From Paenibacillus spongiae (lineage in GTDB: Bacteria > Bacillota > Bacilli > Paenibacillales > Paenibacillaceae), in assembly GCF_024734895.1 (NCBI RefSeq), contig NZ_CP091430.1, positions 1,149,001 to 1,213,000 of the forward strand: a DNA stretch of 64,000 nucleotides, in the 5' to 3' direction. Of this stretch, positions 52,258 to 59,825 are shown piece after piece. The notes under the pieces are model-generated. The model saw only the letters and a list, made by a program, of their open reading frames with translations, was not told the origin of the DNA and made no database searches. Every line of letters starts with the position of its first letter. Position 1 is the stretch's first letter. The position numbers and the translations under genes are program-made.

Positions 52258-53145
52258 ATGGTTCAGAACAAATCGATGACGGCGCGCATTGCAATGGGAA
52301 GCTTATATGTCTTAATGTCAGTGATCGCTTTCCTTTCTTTGGCTCCGATCATATATACGGTCGCGGTATCCTTCAGCGATAAAGCTGCAGCTGCGGCCGG
52401 CAAGGTAACGCTGTGGCCCGTCGGCTTCAATACGGCGGCATACAGCACGATTCTAAGCGACGAAAATTTTCTTAATGCATTCTTCGTATCGGTTAAGCGG
52501 GTTCTCCTGGGGGGCTTAATCAACTTTCTGATGACCGTATTAATGGCATATCCGCTATCCCGTCAAGTTTCGGAATTCCGTTTCCGCGACTATTACATGT
52601 GGACCATTATTGTGACTATGCTCTTCAGCGGAGGGATTATTCCTCTCTATATCCTAATGAAGTATCTGGGTCTGTTCGATACGATCTGGGCGTTGGTTCT
52701 CCCGACTGCAGTACCCGTCTTTAACGTCATCCTGCTGATCAACTTCTTCCGAAGCCTTCCGAAAGAGCTTTCGGAAGCCGGTCATATCGACGGAGCGGGA
52801 CCGTGGTACATGCTGGTGAAGATCTTCATCCCGCTCTCCGCTCCGGCGCTGGCGACCGTAACGCTGTTCAGTATCGTCACCCATTGGAATTCCTTCTTCG
52901 ACGGTCTGATCTTCATGCGAAGCATGGAGAACTATCCGCTCCAAACGTATATCCAGCAGTTTGTCGTGCAGACGAACATGCAAAATATATCATCGCAGGA
53001 AAGAATCGAGATGTTCAAGAATCTGTCCAATCAGACCTTGAATGCGGCGAAAATCGTGATCGGCATGCTGCCTATTCTCGTTATCTATCCGTTCCTGCAG
53101 CGGTTTTTCATTCAAGGCATCATGCTCGGTTCGGTTAAGGAATAG
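52258..53145 (+). CDS. CUT1 carbohydrate ABC permease, YtcP type
   Basis: A 295-residue second channel subunit, ending F-I-Q-G-I-M-L-G-S-V-K-E. The EAA loop is degenerate (S-E-A-G-H-I-D-G-A). ATG 52258 after AAGGGGGAG. Catabolic genes follow after about 200 bases that contain a hairpin. Confidence 0.93.
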   Translation: MVQNKSMTARIAMGSLYVLMSVIAFLSLAPIIYTVAVSFSDKAAAAAGKVTLWPVGFNTAAYSTILSDENFLNAFFVSVKRVLLGGLINFLMTVLMAYPLSRQVSEFRFRDYYMWTIIVTMLFSGGIIPLYILMKYLGLFDTIWALVLPTAVPVFNVILLINFFRSLPKELSEAGHIDGAGPWYMLVKIFIPLSAPALATVTLFSIVTHWNSFFDGLIFMRSMENYPLQTYIQQFVVQTNMQNISSQERIEMFKNLSNQTLNAAKIVIGMLPILVIYPFLQRFFIQGIMLGSVKE

Positions 53146-53223
53146 CGCACGTTTATATCGATTGAATGAATGGTTAAAACACTTACCGCTGCGCAGGCAG
53201 AATGTTATTCCGATCGCTGTTGC

Positions 53224-53266
53224 TCCCGGATTTCTTTGAAATCGAATTAAAGGATGAAATCCGGGA
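53224..53266 (+). other. inverted repeat between transporter and catabolic genes
   Basis: TCCCGGATTT / AAATCCGGGA, ten perfect pairs with a 23-base loop and no T-run. It may be an attenuator or RNA-processing site. Confidence 0.5.
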
Positions 53267-53341
53267 ACTATCGCTTCTCCAGAATTATTCTTCCTACTCG
53301 TTCAATCGATATACTAAAAAAGATTAAGGGAGGATTTCAAA

Positions 53342-54175
53342 ATGAAAATTCAACTGACAGAGCAAGAATTGGCTTCCAAGCAGTTAAATCCGGAAACGTT
53401 GGAAATCGCGGTGGAGCAAGTGAAGACCAACGGATATATCCTGTTCGATAAAGTATTGAGCGAAGAGAAAATCAAAACGATCCGCAAGTCCTTCGACCCG
53501 TTGTTCGATGAATTCATTGAGCGCAAAGGATACAATACCGGGACGAACCGGGCGCAGATGTTCTTGCCTTTCATGCAGCCGTTCATAGACGAGGACGTCA
53601 TTTGCAACCCGATCGCAACCGCCGTGATCGATAAAATTCTTGGCGCCGGAAACCGCTGCACCTATTTTGCTTCCGATACGCCAATGCCGGGCTCGGATTA
53701 TCAGAACGTGCACTGCGACATTATGCCGCTCTTCCCGGAGCTGTCGGTTCCGCTGCCGATCTACGGCCTCGTCGTCAACATACCGCTTGTCGACGTTACC
53801 GAAGAGAACGGACCGCTTGAAATATGGCCAGGCGGTACGCATCTTAACCCGGATATGGCGAATCACGATACGCTCGACGGCAGCGTAAATCCGCATCTTC
53901 ATATTGTCCGTGCGGCTGAACATATGCTTTCCGAGAAGGTGCTCATGTCCGCCGGATCGATCGTGATCCGCGATATCCGCATGTGGCATCGCGGCACGCC
54001 GAACAAGTCCGACGACCGCCGCACGAACCTGGCTATGATCTTCAATAGAGGCTGGTATGGCGGAGGCTCTTACATTCAAATTCCGCAGGAGACGTATGAC
54101 CAGCTGCCGCAGAAGGCCAAGGAAGCCTTCCGTACGGAAAAAATCGGCTTCCCAGCCAAGATGCCTTGGGAATAA
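53342..54175 (+). CDS. phytanoyl-CoA dioxygenase (PhyH) family protein
   Basis: A 277-residue Fe(II)/2-oxoglutarate dioxygenase. Iron ligands: H-C-D in N-V-H-C-D-I-M-P, and the distal histidine in I-R-M-W-H-R-G-T-P-N. It opens a catabolic block of five genes behind ABC cluster 4, so it may hydroxylate the imported compound before sugar oxidation. It is only distantly similar to the PhyH protein at 10685. Start ATG 53342 after GGGAGG. Confidence 0.9.
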   Translation: MKIQLTEQELASKQLNPETLEIAVEQVKTNGYILFDKVLSEEKIKTIRKSFDPLFDEFIERKGYNTGTNRAQMFLPFMQPFIDEDVICNPIATAVIDKILGAGNRCTYFASDTPMPGSDYQNVHCDIMPLFPELSVPLPIYGLVVNIPLVDVTEENGPLEIWPGGTHLNPDMANHDTLDGSVNPHLHIVRAAEHMLSEKVLMSAGSIVIRDIRMWHRGTPNKSDDRRTNLAMIFNRGWYGGGSYIQIPQETYDQLPQKAKEAFRTEKIGFPAKMPWE

Positions 54176-54187
54176 GGAGAGAAGATC

Positions 54188-55270
54188 ATGAGAATATATC
54201 TAATTGGTGCTGGCGTAATAGGAAAAGCTCATGCGGAAGCGATTCGGAAGCTTCCTGCCGAGGATGCCATTGAAGTGAAGGTTGCGGATCCGAACCCGAA
54301 GGCGCTTGCCGCTTTCGTAGAAGCTTATCCGGAGGCGACCGCTTATTCCGACGCGCAGGCGATGCTGGCTGAAGAAGCCAATGAAGACGATATCGTCGTG
54401 GTCGGCACGCCTCCGTTCACCCATTTCGAATTGGCGCGGATGGCGCTGGAGACGGGCCGTCACGTGCTGTGCGAGAAGCCGCTTGTCATGAACGCCGAAG
54501 AAGCCAAGACGCTGCTGGAAATCGCGAAACGGCAGAACCGCTTGCTGGGCTGCTGCAGCGACCGCTTCCTTGGCCTGCCCAAGACAGAAGAAGTCAAATC
54601 GCTGCTCCAGTCGCAAGCTTTGGGCGACGTATACAAAATCTCCTTCGTTTACCGGGTTCAACGCGGCCGTTCGGGCGTGGAATATCAGCCGGAGAGCAAG
54701 TGGTTTCTGGACCGTTCCAAGGGCGGAGGCGGGATCTTGATCGATTGGGGTCCTTATGACTTCACGGTGTTGAATGACCTCTTGCAGCCGGAGTCGGTCG
54801 ATGTCGTCGCGGCTTGGATGAGCCAGCCAAAGACGCAGATCGACCCGACGGATACGAAGTACGATGTTGAAGGCCATGTCGGCGCGACGATCAAATATAA
54901 CCTGGCTGATGGCAAATCCGTATGGCTTCAGTATGAGCGGGCAACATGCACGCATGGGGAAGCCTACCATCATGTCGAGGTGGAAGGCACGCTCGGCGCC
55001 GTGAAATGGTCGCCGTATTTTGAATCCGACGAGATTGTTTTTAAGCAGGATAAAGAAGGGCAAGTGGATGCGAAAGAGAGTCAGCTGCCTTATACGGGAC
55101 TATATAATATCATGGACCATCCGATATACTATTTCTATTTGCAAGTGAAAGGCAAGGAAACGCGTGCGATCATTAACGAGCAGGCTGTGTTTAATTTCTT
55201 GTGCATGCAGGCGATCTATGAATGCGCGGAATCGGGATCATCGAAGACGGTTTCCAAGTTGCGTGCTTAA
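54188..55270 (+). CDS. Gfo/Idh/MocA family oxidoreductase
   Basis: A 360-residue NAD(P)-dependent sugar or inositol dehydrogenase. The Rossmann loop is G-A-G-V-I-G-K-A-H-A-E-A, the family motif E-K-P-L follows C, and a C-terminal alpha/beta substrate domain completes it. It oxidises a ring hydroxyl of a cyclitol or sugar in the cytosol. Twelve bases separate it from the PhyH gene; ribosome site AAGGAGAG. Confidence 0.92.
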   Translation: MRIYLIGAGVIGKAHAEAIRKLPAEDAIEVKVADPNPKALAAFVEAYPEATAYSDAQAMLAEEANEDDIVVVGTPPFTHFELARMALETGRHVLCEKPLVMNAEEAKTLLEIAKRQNRLLGCCSDRFLGLPKTEEVKSLLQSQALGDVYKISFVYRVQRGRSGVEYQPESKWFLDRSKGGGGILIDWGPYDFTVLNDLLQPESVDVVAAWMSQPKTQIDPTDTKYDVEGHVGATIKYNLADGKSVWLQYERATCTHGEAYHHVEVEGTLGAVKWSPYFESDEIVFKQDKEGQVDAKESQLPYTGLYNIMDHPIYYFYLQVKGKETRAIINEQAVFNFLCMQAIYECAESGSSKTVSKLRA

Positions 55271-55309
55271 CGAATCCATCCTATTATATACGGGAAGCGT
55301 GGAGTAGCT

Positions 55310-56296
55310 ATGAAGGTAATCGTATTAGGCGGCACCGGTAATATTAGCGAGAGCATCGTAACCCGGCTGCTGGAGCTGGGACATGAAGTTACGTGCTATA
55401 ACCGCGGCAAGAGCGGCGAGGTTCCTGCCGGCGTCAACGTGATCGTTGGCGACCGGCATGACAAGGATACGTTCATTCAAACGATGCAGCGGGAGAAGTT
55501 CGATGCGGCGATCGATATGATCAGCTTTACGGAAGAGGATGCTCTGACCAGCATCGAGGCTTTCCGCGGGGTCAGTCAATTCGTTCAATGCTCGACCGTA
55601 TGCACGTATGGCATCGATTACGACTGGTTCCCCGTAACCGAGGATCACCCGCTGCGGCCGATCTCGGGTTACGGGAGAGATAAGGCTGCGGCGGACCATG
55701 CGCTGCTTGCCGCTTATCACAAGGAAGGGTTCCCGGTCACGATCATCAAGCCGTCGACGACCTACGGACCGCGGTCGGGCATGCTTCGCCAAGTGGCGTG
55801 GGACTTTTCCTGGATCGACCGGATTCGCAAGGGGAAGCCGATCCTTATAAGCGGGGACGGCAAGGCGCTTCATTCCTTCCTGCATGTATCCGACGCGGCC
55901 AAAGGATTTGCCGGCGTTCTCGGCAAGCCGGGCTGTATCGGACAAGTCTATCATCTGGTTCCACAGGCCTTCATAACATGGGAGGATTATCATCGTACCG
56001 CCATGAAGGTGTTGAACCGGGAAGTGGAGCTTGTTGGCGTACCGCTGCAAACGCTGCTCGCAATCGATCCGCAGAGGTTCGATATTTGCCGTGAAATTTT
56101 CGGGAATAACACGTATTACAGTTCTGCGAAATTACGCCGCGATGTGCCGGAATTTGTTCCGACCGTATCCTTGGAAGAAGGAATGCGGCAGGTCATTGAA
56201 GCCATGGAACAAAGCGGACGGATCCCTGATTCGGATCAGGAGACATGGGAAGACGCCATCATAGACCGATATATCGGGATGCGTAAGGAGCGTTAA
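55310..56296 (+). CDS. NAD-dependent epimerase/dehydratase (extended SDR)
   Basis: A 328-residue SDR protein. The nucleotide loop is G-G-T-G-N-I-S-E-S (an atypical variant of GxxGxxG), and the catalytic Y-G-R-D-K has the Y-x-x-x-K pair. Likely acts on a sugar nucleotide or free modified sugar in the pathway of its neighbours. The next gene starts two bases after its stop codon. Confidence 0.9.
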   Translation: MKVIVLGGTGNISESIVTRLLELGHEVTCYNRGKSGEVPAGVNVIVGDRHDKDTFIQTMQREKFDAAIDMISFTEEDALTSIEAFRGVSQFVQCSTVCTYGIDYDWFPVTEDHPLRPISGYGRDKAAADHALLAAYHKEGFPVTIIKPSTTYGPRSGMLRQVAWDFSWIDRIRKGKPILISGDGKALHSFLHVSDAAKGFAGVLGKPGCIGQVYHLVPQAFITWEDYHRTAMKVLNREVELVGVPLQTLLAIDPQRFDICREIFGNNTYYSSAKLRRDVPEFVPTVSLEEGMRQVIEAMEQSGRIPDSDQETWEDAIIDRYIGMRKER

Positions 56297-56298
56297 CA

Positions 56299-57105
56299 AT
56301 GAGGATAAAAGGATTTTCGACAGGGATGTACGGCTGGCATGAAAGTTATCGTCTTGACCAAAGGGAAGATTCGCTGGGCGACATCTTCAGAGAGTGCGCG
56401 GAAGCCGGAATGAATGCCGTTGAAATCGAACCGACGCCGGAGCTGATGCTTCTGGCTAAGCGTTACGGATTAGCGGTATCCGGCGGTTACATCGGGCTTA
56501 ATCTGCATGAAGAGACCATTCCTTTCGAGGAGAGCGTTCTTCCGCTGATCAATGGCTTGGCGGAGGCCGGAGCCAGCGATCTGATCGTGAATGCGGATCC
56601 CAAAGGGGGCTGGGGCGTCTCGCTCCCGAAGACGGAGGATGAATTCAAGCGTCAAGGGGAGCATTTGACCCGCATTGCGGCAGCTGCACGGGAGCGGGGG
56701 CTGAAGGTCAGCATGCATAACCATGCGGACGAGAAGCATAATGCGGAAGGCGATCTGCGCAGCGTCATCGAGTACGCGAGTTCCGATGTCGGCCTGTGCG
56801 TAGACACCGGCTGGGCGCATGTAGCCGGATATGACCCGATCGAGTGGATCCGGACCTATCCGGAACGCATCTATGCCTTCCACTTGAGAAATCAAGCGGG
56901 CCGGATTCCGACGGAGGATCTCCTTGAAGGCGAGATCGATATGCCGAAGCTGGTTCAAGCGCTGAAGGATATCGGGTATAACGGCTGGCTGGCCTTCGAG
57001 CTGCTCCACAGCGAAGAGAACCGTCCTGTCCGGACCATGGTTGAAGATGTCCGGAGATCGGTCGATTATTTGAAGTCGCTGCTCAACATCGAAAGGAGTC
57101 TGTAA
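56299..57105 (+). CDS. sugar phosphate isomerase/epimerase (TIM barrel)
   Basis: A 268-residue xylose-isomerase-like protein. Metal-site segments are M-N-A-V-E-I-E, S-M-H-N-H-A-D, C-V-D-T-G-W-A-H, A-F-H-L-R-N and F-E-L-L-H-S. It probably isomerises the product made by the dehydrogenase upstream. It abuts the GH3 gene, which starts one base after its stop. Confidence 0.9.
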   Translation: MRIKGFSTGMYGWHESYRLDQREDSLGDIFRECAEAGMNAVEIEPTPELMLLAKRYGLAVSGGYIGLNLHEETIPFEESVLPLINGLAEAGASDLIVNADPKGGWGVSLPKTEDEFKRQGEHLTRIAAAARERGLKVSMHNHADEKHNAEGDLRSVIEYASSDVGLCVDTGWAHVAGYDPIEWIRTYPERIYAFHLRNQAGRIPTEDLLEGEIDMPKLVQALKDIGYNGWLAFELLHSEENRPVRTMVEDVRRSVDYLKSLLNIERSL

Positions 57106-59289
57106 ATGGGCTTGTCGTCGCAGGAAGTACAACCATTTCGAAGCAACCCGGAAACGGAGAAAAAAATAAGCGATCTGCTGTCCAAGATGACCCTGCAGGA
57201 AAAAATCGGTCAGATGACGCAGCTTGGAACGTTCGACGAATCCGACGAAGAACTGATCAGCGAGGGGATGATCGGTTCTTTGCTCGGCGTAAGAGGCGCG
57301 GAGTCGGTTAATGCGCTTCAGCGCATAGCGGTGGAGCAATCCCGGCTGGGCATACCGCTCCTTATCGCGGACGATGTTATTCATGGCTACCGCTCTACCT
57401 TTCCGATCCCGCTTGCGGAGGCTTGCAGCTGGAATTCGCCTTTAATCGAGGAGACGTCCGCAATCGCAGCGCGGGAAGCGTCGACAGAAGGCATCCAATG
57501 GATTCTCGCTCCGATGGTGGACATTACCCATGATCCAAGATGGGGAAGGATTGCCGAAGGTGCGGGGGAAGATCCGTTTCTGGGCGCCGAGGTCGCGCGT
57601 GCGCGGGTGAAGGGCATCCAACGGAATGATTGGAACGACCGCCCGCATATGATGGCCTGTCCGAAGCACTTTGCCGGATACGGGTTTGCGGAGGCGGGAA
57701 GAGACTATAATACGGTCGATATGTCCGAAACGCGGATAAGAGAGCTTGTTTTTCCGCCATTTCAAGCGGCGCTTGAAGCCGGTGCAGGCACGATTATGGC
57801 AGCGTTCAACGAGCTGAACGGCGTTCCGTGCTCGGGCAACCGCTTTCTGCTTCGCGATGTGCTGCAGCAGGAATGGGGATTCGAAGGAGTGGTGCTCAGC
57901 GACTGGGAATCCGTCGATGAGCTGAAGCAGCATGGCTTCGCGGCATCACGGGAAGAAGCGGCTCTCATTGCCATCGAGTCCGGCATGCACATGGACATGC
58001 ACGCCCTTGTCTATCACGAGCATCTGATCAATTTGATCGAGAAGGGAACGATATCCGAATCGCTCATCGACGATGCGGTTGCCCGTATTCTGCGTATCAA
58101 GTTTCATCTGGGCTTATTCGACCAGCCTTATGTCGATGCGAAGCTTGCTTCCTCGATGATGCTCGCTCCGGATCATATCCAAACGGCACGCGAGATGGCG
58201 CGACAGTCCATCGTGCTCTTGAAGAATGAGGATGCGCTTCTTCCGATCAAGCCGGAGGTTCGCAAGCTGGCCGTGATCGGTCCGCTGGCGGATGACCGCG
58301 ATGCGCTTCTCGGATGCTGGGGCGGTCAAGGCAGAAGCGCCGATGTCGTTACGGTTCTCGAAGGCATACGGTCGCTGGCCGAGCCGGGCACGGAGATCTT
58401 GTATGCGAAGGGCTGCGATGTAACGGAAGGCGCGGAACAGGAACGGAAGGACGCGGCAGCCGTAGCGAGGCAGTGCGAGGTTGCCATTGTCGTATTGGGC
58501 GAAACGGCGTATATGAGCGGCGAGAACAACAGCCGCGTATCGCTGGAGCTCCCCGACAGCCAATTAACGCTGCTGAAAGCTATCCATGAGACAGGCGTTC
58601 CGGTCGTTCTGGTACTCGCCAATGGCAGGCCGCTCTCCATCGAATGGGCGCAGCAGCATATACCGTCCATTGTGGAAACGTGGCATCTGGGCATTCAAGC
58701 CGGCATGGCGACGGCCGATATTCTGTTTGGCCGCTACAATCCAAGCGGGAAGCTCCCTGTTACGTTCCCGCGCAGCGTAGGACAGGTTCCGATCTATTAC
58801 AATTACAAGAATACCGGCCGACCGCATATGAAGCGGTATGTGGATGAGCAGATCACGCCGCTGTATCCGTTCGGCTATGGGCTGAGCTATACCCAATTCG
58901 AATATACCGGCCTTACGTTGAGCAAGTCTGCGGCTACCCTTGAAGAAGGGCTGACGGTCCAGGCATGCATACGCAATGCGGGAGGTATGGACGGCGAGGA
59001 AGTCGTGCAGCTCTATATCCGCGACGAAGCGGCGTCGGTAACGAGACCGGTGAAAGAGCTGAAGGGCTTCCGGAAAATCGCGCTAAAAGCCGGCGAAACG
59101 CAAGTCGTCGAGTTTGAGCTGACGGCGAAGCAGCTGGGCTTCATTAATAACGATCATCAGTTTGTTGTCGAGCCGGGCTCATTCCGTGTTTGGGTGGGAC
59201 CGAACAGCGATGACGGACTGGAAGGGCAATTCGAGATTGTAAACGAGGTTGTAAATGAGGCTGTAAATGAGGTTGTAAAGACTCCTTAA
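57106..59289 (+). CDS. GH3 family beta-glycosidase
   Basis: A 727-residue intracellular glycosidase, no signal peptide. The order is (beta/alpha)8 barrel with V-V-L-S-D-W-E-S (nucleophile D266), alpha/beta sandwich (about 370-570) and C-terminal FnIII-like domain. It should hydrolyse beta-glucosides or beta-xylosides taken up by cluster 4. The last residues are a short repeat (V-N-E-V-V-N-E-A-V-N-E-V-V) encoded by 12-bp tandem units, and the terminator stem begins before the stop codon. Start ATG 57106 after GAAAGGAG. Confidence 0.94.
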   Translation: MGLSSQEVQPFRSNPETEKKISDLLSKMTLQEKIGQMTQLGTFDESDEELISEGMIGSLLGVRGAESVNALQRIAVEQSRLGIPLLIADDVIHGYRSTFPIPLAEACSWNSPLIEETSAIAAREASTEGIQWILAPMVDITHDPRWGRIAEGAGEDPFLGAEVARARVKGIQRNDWNDRPHMMACPKHFAGYGFAEAGRDYNTVDMSETRIRELVFPPFQAALEAGAGTIMAAFNELNGVPCSGNRFLLRDVLQQEWGFEGVVLSDWESVDELKQHGFAASREEAALIAIESGMHMDMHALVYHEHLINLIEKGTISESLIDDAVARILRIKFHLGLFDQPYVDAKLASSMMLAPDHIQTAREMARQSIVLLKNEDALLPIKPEVRKLAVIGPLADDRDALLGCWGGQGRSADVVTVLEGIRSLAEPGTEILYAKGCDVTEGAEQERKDAAAVARQCEVAIVVLGETAYMSGENNSRVSLELPDSQLTLLKAIHETGVPVVLVLANGRPLSIEWAQQHIPSIVETWHLGIQAGMATADILFGRYNPSGKLPVTFPRSVGQVPIYYNYKNTGRPHMKRYVDEQITPLYPFGYGLSYTQFEYTGLTLSKSAATLEEGLTVQACIRNAGGMDGEEVVQLYIRDEAASVTRPVKELKGFRKIALKAGETQVVEFELTAKQLGFINNDHQFVVEPGSFRVWVGPNSDDGLEGQFEIVNEVVNEAVNEVVKTP
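59238..59278 (+). repeat. 12-bp tandem repeat at the end of the GH3 gene
   Basis: Units of the type TGTAAAYGAGGY recur about three and a half times, giving a V-N-E-(V/A) tail. They look like recent slippage or decay at the gene end. Confidence 0.6.
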
Positions 59290-59303
59290 TGGAGTCTTTT
59301 TTC
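59277..59303 (+). terminator. terminator overlapping the GH3 stop codon
   Basis: AAAGACTCC / GGAGTCTTT with a five-base loop, followed by TTTTCTTT. The TAA stop (59287-59289) lies in the loop. Confidence 0.85.
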
Positions 59304-59366
59304 TTTGTAGGATAGTTAAAAGCCTATAAAGGGGAAGCAAAATCTATTACTAAGGCCTCGGCCAAA

Positions 59367-59516
59367 ATGCTTGAAGACGCTTCGCCTATCCGGCGCCAGC
59401 TGCTTGGCGATATTAGCAGCAACTGCCTCAAGTATTACGTCCCCGAGGATTCGATGGTGCCGCTCAAATCGTTATGGCTGGGAGAAGGCCCCGGTCAAGA
59501 TGTCTATTCGAATTAA
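59367..59516 (+). pseudogene. unrecognised 49-codon open frame, probably a gene remnant
   Basis: From ATG 59367 the frame reads M-L-E-D-A-S-P-I-R-R-Q-L-L-G-D-I and ends G-P-G-Q-D-V-Y-S-N-stop. It is open for 17 more codons upstream, back to a TAG. Composition is protein-like and two terminator-type hairpins follow, but no ribosome site precedes it. It looks like the surviving C-terminus of a deleted gene. I do not recognise the family. Confidence 0.35.
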
Positions 59517-59537
59517 TCATGCGGCAAAAGCTCCTTT

Positions 59538-59566
59538 ACGGGAAGGGCTATACTAGCTCTTCCCGT
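59538..59566 (+). other. hairpin following the remnant
   Basis: ACGGGAAG / CTTCCCGT, eight perfect pairs, with inner partial pairing; no T-run. It lies just before a true terminator. Confidence 0.45.
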
Positions 59567-59576
59567 CAGGTTGTAG

Positions 59577-59614
59577 AGAAACCCACGTTTTTTTAAACAT
59601 TGGGTTTCTTTTTC
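59577..59614 (+). terminator. terminator
   Basis: AGAAACCCA / TGGGTTTCT, nine pairs around a T-rich loop, followed by TTTTTCG. Confidence 0.75.
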
Positions 59615-59825
59615 GTTTTCGGTTCTGCTGCAGGGCTTCGGAGGGCGGTTTGTTCCTCGGAAGCCCTCCTTTCTAGGTGGAGGGCCGGTTTCCGTGTGCT
59701 TTCCGCGCATGATCGTAAGCGTTGCAGTGTAATAGTATCCGTACTTTAGGAATAGATTTCATATTGGACAAGTCGGAGGAGGCTATCAGATTAAAAACGG
59801 AACGCGGGAAGCGGGGGAGAAAAGA

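Larger units (their letters stand above)
59290..59825. other. region between GH3 and the cluster 5 regulator
   Basis: This 536-base stretch holds an unrecognised coding fragment (59367-59516), two hairpins (59538-59566 and 59577-59614) and an upstream region of about 200 bases for the next gene. Confidence 0.45.

Noticed and set aside
59371-59556. 61-codon frame after GH3
   Set aside because: It is out of phase with the more protein-like fragment at 59316-59516 and has no ribosome site.
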